This document shows, in pieces, positions 8,584 to 12,303 of a DNA stretch of 12,303 nt (within the stretch, counting starts at the first letter, position 1; every line of letters begins with the position of its first letter). The position numbers and the translations under genes were made by a program. Source of the DNA: Euperipatoides rowelli (taxonomy: Eukaryota > Onychophora > Udeonychophora > Euonychophora > Peripatopsidae); the NCBI GenBank assembly GCA_003024985.2, contig PXIH01S0015143.1; one strand, written 5' to 3'. Below the pieces are notes generated by a model that made no database searches, had not been told where the DNA came from, and saw only the letters and a list, made by a program, of their open reading frames with translations.

Positions 8584-9286
8584 TTTACTAATTTGTTTGA
8601 TGTGTATTTATATTTTGTTTTAGATGGTACTATTATTATTTGTAATCTCATATGATTATAAATTATTACCACATTCTGCTAGTCCAACATTTAATGGTTT
8701 AAGATTTTAATAACAGGTTGATTCTCTTAAGATGTAAATAAGCTTATCTATCTATCTTCAGGTCTGTCCACATAACTTTTGACATTTGTTAGCACAAATT
8801 TTGAAAATTACTTGCAAAAGTTTTAGTAATAAATTTGTATTCTTTTCATTGCTTCGATTACACTGTTTAGTTGCAAATATTATTCATAAAACAATTAGAT
8901 AAAATAATTATTTTGATTATAACAACAGTAAGATTAGGCTTTTTCTTATCTCAAAATATTATTTCATAGGCGGCCATAATCTCCGTGTTCGCAGTGGCTA
9001 AAATGATGATAAATAAATAGAATTCTTGAATTACTAAACAGTTTTAATAAAATATTCGTATAAAATCCAAAACTTAAAAAAAATGTTGTGGTTGGATTAT
9101 TTTTAATCATAAACAAATTTTTTTTAATCGCAATAAGTTGGATCTATTGATCTAATTTAATTTAATTTATATAAATTTTTAAACGCATCCTTCCTCACTC
9201 AAACATGGATCTTAGTTTGTATTATAATTCTATTTACAATTGTATCAATTTAGTTTTATTTTGCAAAAAAAAACAAAAAAAAAACA
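8578..9286 (+). other. Intron downstream of the RCC1 exon
   Basis: AT-rich sequence without a certain exon. A candidate alternative exon at 8970-9001 is listed separately. An A-rich tract at 9265-9284 (two A9 runs and one interrupting C) directly precedes the fold-back element at 9287. Confidence 0.6.
8970..9001 (+). other. Candidate short terminal exon, or decayed next RCC1 repeat
   Basis: A GC-rich island inside AT-rich intron, directly after a pyrimidine stretch (about 8939-8953) and CATAG ending at 8969. Joined to the phase-1 donor at 8577, it reads G-GHNLRVRSG and then TAA at 8999-9001. If the stop is ignored the frame continues N-D-D-K, so SG-x-N-x-x-K resembles the WG-x-N-x-x-G start of an RCC1 blade. 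AATAAA occurs at about 9011 and again near 9046, so a short alternative 3' end is possible. The CATAG acceptor is weaker than that of the main exon. It may be chance. Confidence 0.3.
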
Positions 9287-9543
9287 GGTGCTTGCTTTGA
9301 TTTCTGTTTAAGATGACATCACTGCTGGTGGCCATCTTTTTTTATTTATGAACACTGGTATTAAAGTTGGATATTCTCCCCTTTTTAAATGAAATAAGAA
9401 AATTTGATGATTAATTCATCTAGTTTTCTTATTTCATTTAAAAAGGTGTGAAAATCTAACTTTTATACCAGTGTTTATAAATAATAAAAAAAGATGGCTG
9501 CCACCAGTGATGTCATCTTAAACAGAAATCAAAGCAAACACCA
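9287..9543. mobile_element. Fold-back (MITE-like) element with arms of about 115 bp
   Basis: The left arm (9287-9402) and the right arm (9424-9543) are reverse complements at roughly 85-90% by eye, including CTTTGATTTCTGTTTAAGAT, a GATGACATCACTG block, AACACTGGTAT and TTTAAATGAAATAAGAAAA. They are joined by a short centre that is itself nearly palindromic (9406-9420, centred on 9413). The outermost bases are GGTG and CACC. No coding capacity. I cannot define a target-site duplication; the left flank is an A-rich tract. A transcript across it would form one long hairpin. Confidence 0.8.
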
Positions 9544-10367
9544 GGCTGGTTTCAATAATAGCATTGATATTACATTTTAAATGATATTTTTATTTGTTAA
9601 CTAGATTTTACTGTACAGTGTATACCCTTTCAGGAACCACTTCACACGGTCACACTTTTTAACATTTTCATATTTTTTTTTAAAAAGAATATTAGTTTGT
9701 AAACTTGATATTTACTAGCAATTTTAAACTTGAGTGACAGGAGCAAATCATTATTAGTGTAATGTTTATATAATACATTTCATAATCAAAGGATTAAAAA
9801 TTAAACCTGGGTAATTTGGGGCTTTATTTACAGTAGACTATTTTCTCCTGATATATCTTGAAAATTTTCTTCTCTACTACCTCCCTAACTTTCACTTCTT
9901 GATCTACTTTTCGGTTTAGTAGGCTAAATATAAAAATAAATAAATATTACAATTTAGTTGCAATGAAAAAGTAAAAAAAAAATCTAGTGTGGATTTATGG
10001 AGGACATACCCATCTGGATTAGTGAAATATGAGATACTAGTGAAAGTGCCCCCTGGTGATTACAAATAAGTTTTTTTTTAAATGTATCTCAAGCTGTTTC
10101 TGGAGTTATTGGAGCTCCTGAGTTTTATATACAGTATACAGTTGTACAGCAAACTTCAGAGCTCCTTCATCTTAAATTTAAAAAAAAATTACTCTCCAGA
10201 GCAGGAAAGGTCATAGGGAGCCCCAAATAGTAGAACTCATAACTGTTTTAGCAGGGCTTTCAAGTAAATCAAATATCATTGTGCTAGGATGAGTGGTTGA
10301 GGAGTATCAAACTGTACCAATATACAGACATTTCTACTGTTTTAAAATTAGTTTTCTAAATTTTTAA
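9544..10367. other. AT-rich non-coding stretch
   Basis: No exon or RNA gene recognised. A GTGCCCCCTGGTGATTA string at about 10045-10061 resembles the C-rich CTAGTG motif of DR-1, and GAGCTCCTGAG / CAGAGCTCC strings occur near 10111 and 10157. Probably old repeat debris. Confidence 0.55.
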
Positions 10368-10610
10368 TTGGCTGCCATATTGATTTAAGATGGCCAATTT
10401 GTTTGACAGTCAAAAAATAATGGACTTTGCATTAATGAAACCAGTTTTGTAATTTATTTGCCGATTTCTAAATTTACTTTTAATCCGTCAATCAGCTGCA
10501 CATTAATTCAAGATGGTTTTCACTCGACACCCTAGGATAGATGGACTTTGTATATTTTTCACTCCGCAAGATGGACTACTAATATAATTAGATTAGTATG
10601 GCTGATTAAA
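10368..10610. repeat. Degenerate repeat debris with AAGATGG motifs
   Basis: It starts with TTGGCTGCCATATTGA (10368-10383), an exact 16-base match to 11122-11137 beside the Helitron-like end. AAGATGG recurs near 10388, 10510 and 10568, and ATGGACTTTG recurs near 10431 and 10542. A small inverted repeat (TACTAAT at 10577-10583 with ATTAGTA at 10592-10598) lies near the end, before an A12-13 run. It may be part of the same composite element as the sequence to 11178. Confidence 0.45.
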
Positions 10611-10620
10611 AAAAAAAAAT

Positions 10621-10757
10621 TACAGACTTTAACCAACCAATAGATCCCTGTAAATCCATTATAACTTAACGTGCTTACAAAAATAACTGAATACAATGAT
10701 ATTTTTGTAAGCACGTTGTTATAATGGATTCACAGGGATCTATTGGTTAAAGTCTTA
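10621..10757. mobile_element. TA-flanked hairpin element (MITE-like)
   Basis: The arms at 10624-10685 and about 10700-10755 are reverse complements, sharing AGACTTTAACCAA, TAGATCCCTGT, AATCCATTATAAC and AACGTGCTTACAAAAATA. The differences are a CCAA duplication and a TT insertion in the left arm and one substitution. TA lies at both outer edges (10621-10622 and 10756-10757), consistent with a Tc1/mariner-type TA target duplication, although the left arm has one extra C. No coding capacity. Confidence 0.7.
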
Positions 10758-11104
10758 GCATCTATATGTCTCATCACAGGTGAAAAATGACATTCAGCCC
10801 ATGGTGGGGGCATGAACCATATAGGGTTTTTGACTGTTCGATCTAATTTGAGAGAATGGGTCGACGTAAAAATATGAGTGAGGTATCAAAAGAAAGCTCT
10901 TANCATCTATATGTCTCATCACAGGTGAAAAATGACATTCAGCCCATGGTGGGGGAAGGGCATGAACCATATAGGGTTTTTGACTGTTCGATCTAATTTT
11001 AGAGAATGGGTCAACGTAAAAATATGAGTGAGGTATCAAAAGAAAGCTCTTAATGAGATTGGGCCAATGGTGGGGAAGGGGGCACAAACCATGTAGGGTT
11101 TTAT
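10756..11104. repeat. 145/150-bp tandem repeat, about 2.4 copies
   Basis: Unit 1 (10756-10900) and unit 2 (10901-11050) differ by two visible substitutions, one ambiguous base (10903) and a five-base AAGGG insertion in unit 2. That makes a recent duplication. A partial, more diverged third unit at about 11051-11104 keeps the CCAATGGTGGGG, ACAAACCATG and TAGGGTTTT blocks. The array leads straight into the Helitron-like 3' end, and internal tandem repeats are common in non-autonomous Helitrons. Confidence 0.85.
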
Positions 11105-11178
11105 AAGGATTTCTTTTTTTTTTGGCTGCCATATTGACCCGACAATGAACACCCGGGCAACGCCGGGTACTAAGCTAG
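10761..11178 (+). mobile_element. Probable non-autonomous Helitron (3' end clear, 5' end tentative)
   Basis: The 3' end shows ACCCGG (11151-11156), loop GCAACG, CCGGGT (11163-11168), then ten bases ending in CTAG (11175-11178) and followed by T. This is the Helitron arrangement of a GC-rich hairpin about ten bases before a CTRR end. A TC preceded by A occurs at 10760-10762 (TCTATATG), fitting the 5' rule of A|TC. The same TC start recurs at 10906 in the second tandem unit, so the 5' end is ambiguous, and it may also lie further upstream near 10368. No Rep/helicase coding is present; such elements move using enzymes made by autonomous relatives. Confidence 0.65.
11151..11168 (+). terminator. 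Helitron-type terminal hairpin
   Basis: A six-base perfect stem ACCCGG/CCGGGT with a six-base loop, ten bases before the element's CTAG end. In Helitrons this hairpin is thought to signal the end of rolling-circle transfer. It is not a bacterial transcription terminator. Confidence 0.7.
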
Positions 11179-12220
11179 TACAATTTAAAAACACACTTGT
11201 TTAAATACTGATTAAGGGCTATTATAAAATATTTATTTACTTTAAACCTGTATTTCATAATTTTAATGTTAAATTATGTATATTTTAAAATAATTTATCA
11301 TAATAGGCAACCTAGAAAATAAACTAAATTTTTTATAATTAAAAGGGAGATTTGATTCCATCAAAGTGGGGAGAGTTGATTCTGGGACAAGAGTGCCTGG
11401 AGGGGGAGGGGAGTGGCTACAAGGGGTGTCATTTTTTTAATGATATCAAAACGTTCACACACACAAAAAAAAAAGCTTTTCAATAATTTTTTGCCTCAGC
11501 CCCCCTGAATTATTAGTATCCATTCCCGAATAATTGACAAATCTCGATTAGATTCATTTATAGTGGCTAATGTGCCCAAATTAAATTTGTACTTATGTTA
11601 AGTTGTGTATTTTCTTCGTTTGAATTCTCTACAAATGAATAAAAGTTTGTTTAAAATTAAAAAAAAAAAAATCTCTCACAATCTTTCAAAATTATTATCA
11701 TTCAAGATTAATTTTCAAATTTTATTTATTCTTTCCGAGTGTTTTTTTTTTTTTTTTAAATATAAGTTTGTTTTGAGAGTGTTCGATGATGGTTCCTAAT
11801 TATTCTAAAGGATGTTTGCTGTCAAATATTTAACAAAATTGCTTTTTAATTTTTTTTTTTTTTTTTTTTTGCTTCTTAATTCATAATGTGGCGGGGAGAA
11901 AAATATACACACCAAAAAAAAATAACGAAATATCACTTGGAAAAAAGTGTTTTTTTATATATATGCTTTCTGGGGATTTGTGACATACTGGAAAGAAAAA
12001 TGTAAATTATTTGTCATCTAGAAAACAGCAGGTAAGGTTATTCTCTATTTTTTTTTTTTTTTTTTAATCTAATATTCACAGAACATTTTATTTTATTAAA
12101 GAAAACCAATGTATTTTAAAAATAATCGAATTTTTTTTTTTGTCAACTGGGTCAATTTTGTTGTGAGCTTTATTGAAGAAATCAATAAGATATAGCTACT
12201 GTATAATAAATAAATTTTAT
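11179..12220. other. Homopolymer-rich non-coding stretch
   Basis: No gene seen; the 64-codon frame at 11605-11799 is built largely of lysine, phenylalanine and other A/T codons across poly-A and poly-T runs. Runs include A13 (11659-11671), T16 (11742-11757), T21 (11850-11870), T18 (12048-12065) and T11 (12131-12141). A G-rich patch at 11368-11426 has several G3-G5 runs and could form a G-quadruplex on the plus strand. Confidence 0.65.
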
Positions 12221-12303
12221 AGAATGAAAATGTGTTATATTTATAGAATGGATGGGTAGGGGGGGGGGTATCTTCAAATTTATAGAATGGATAAGGGGAT
12301 TTA
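12217..12303 (+). repeat. Short repeated motif TTTATAGAATG, running off the window
   Basis: (A/T)TTTATAGAATG occurs near 12216, 12239 and 12279; the last two continue as GGAT and are separated by about 40 bases including a G-run at 12259-12268. It is probably the start of a minisatellite, cut by the window end. Confidence 0.55.

Noticed and set aside
10794-11132. 112-codon minus-strand open frame rich in Pro/His/Tyr with internal repeats
   Set aside because: It is the translation of the 145/150-bp tandem repeat and ends in the T-rich stretch by the Helitron hairpin. Its repetition comes from the DNA array, and it has no family signature.
1-12303. CRISPR array, defence island or other bacterial system
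   Set aside because: No regularly spaced repeats with unique spacers and no bacterial genes or operons; splice sites, a LINE relic and a Helitron end point to an animal genome.

Overview
This window looks like part of a large intron-rich gene from an AT-rich invertebrate animal genome. The evidence is AT-rich, mostly non-coding DNA, one short exon with good eukaryotic splice sites, and decayed non-LTR retroelement, Helitron-type and hairpin (MITE-like) repeats. I cannot name the species; a mollusc or other invertebrate would fit. There are no bacterial operons, ribosome binding sites, CRISPR arrays or phage genes.

The only coding sequence I can support is an internal exon at 8422-8577 (+). 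It encodes one RCC1 (regulator of chromosome condensation 1-type beta-propeller) repeat of 51 complete codons, with split codons at both ends. Its flanking introns are both phase 1, so the exon is a symmetric single-repeat module. The best guess for the parent gene is a SERGEF/DelGEF-like RCC1 protein, but one repeat cannot settle that. A GC-richer stretch at 8970-9001 follows an acceptor-like site and is phase-compatible with the exon's donor. It may be a short alternative terminal exon or a ruined next repeat.

Region by region. 1-1262 is AT-rich, with a GC-richer patch at about 520-700. 1263-2720 carries a C13 tract and two direct copies of a dispersed repeat (here DR-2), the first ending in AATAAA plus (AAT)n. 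2992-3190, 5268-5735 and 7420-8207 are three same-strand copies of a second repeat (DR-1). A third, inverted piece of DR-2 with a perfect-looking palindrome lies at 5786-5862. 6893-7420 is the minus-strand 3' end of a decayed LINE with a recognisable C-terminal CCHC-type region, stop codon, AATAAA and poly(A). 8216-8421 is the intron end before the RCC1 exon.

Downstream of the exon, 9287-9543 is a fold-back element with arms of about 115 bp. 10621-10757 is a TA-flanked hairpin element. 10756-11104 is a 145/150-bp tandem repeat. 11151-11178 is a Helitron-like 3' terminus (GC-rich hairpin, then CTAG before T). The final 1.1 kb is homopolymer-rich filler ending in short repeats.

Nothing here supports a novel multi-gene system. 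The items most worth following are the modular RCC1 exon with its candidate alternative exon, the compound hairpin/tandem/Helitron block, and the DR-1/DR-2 families.
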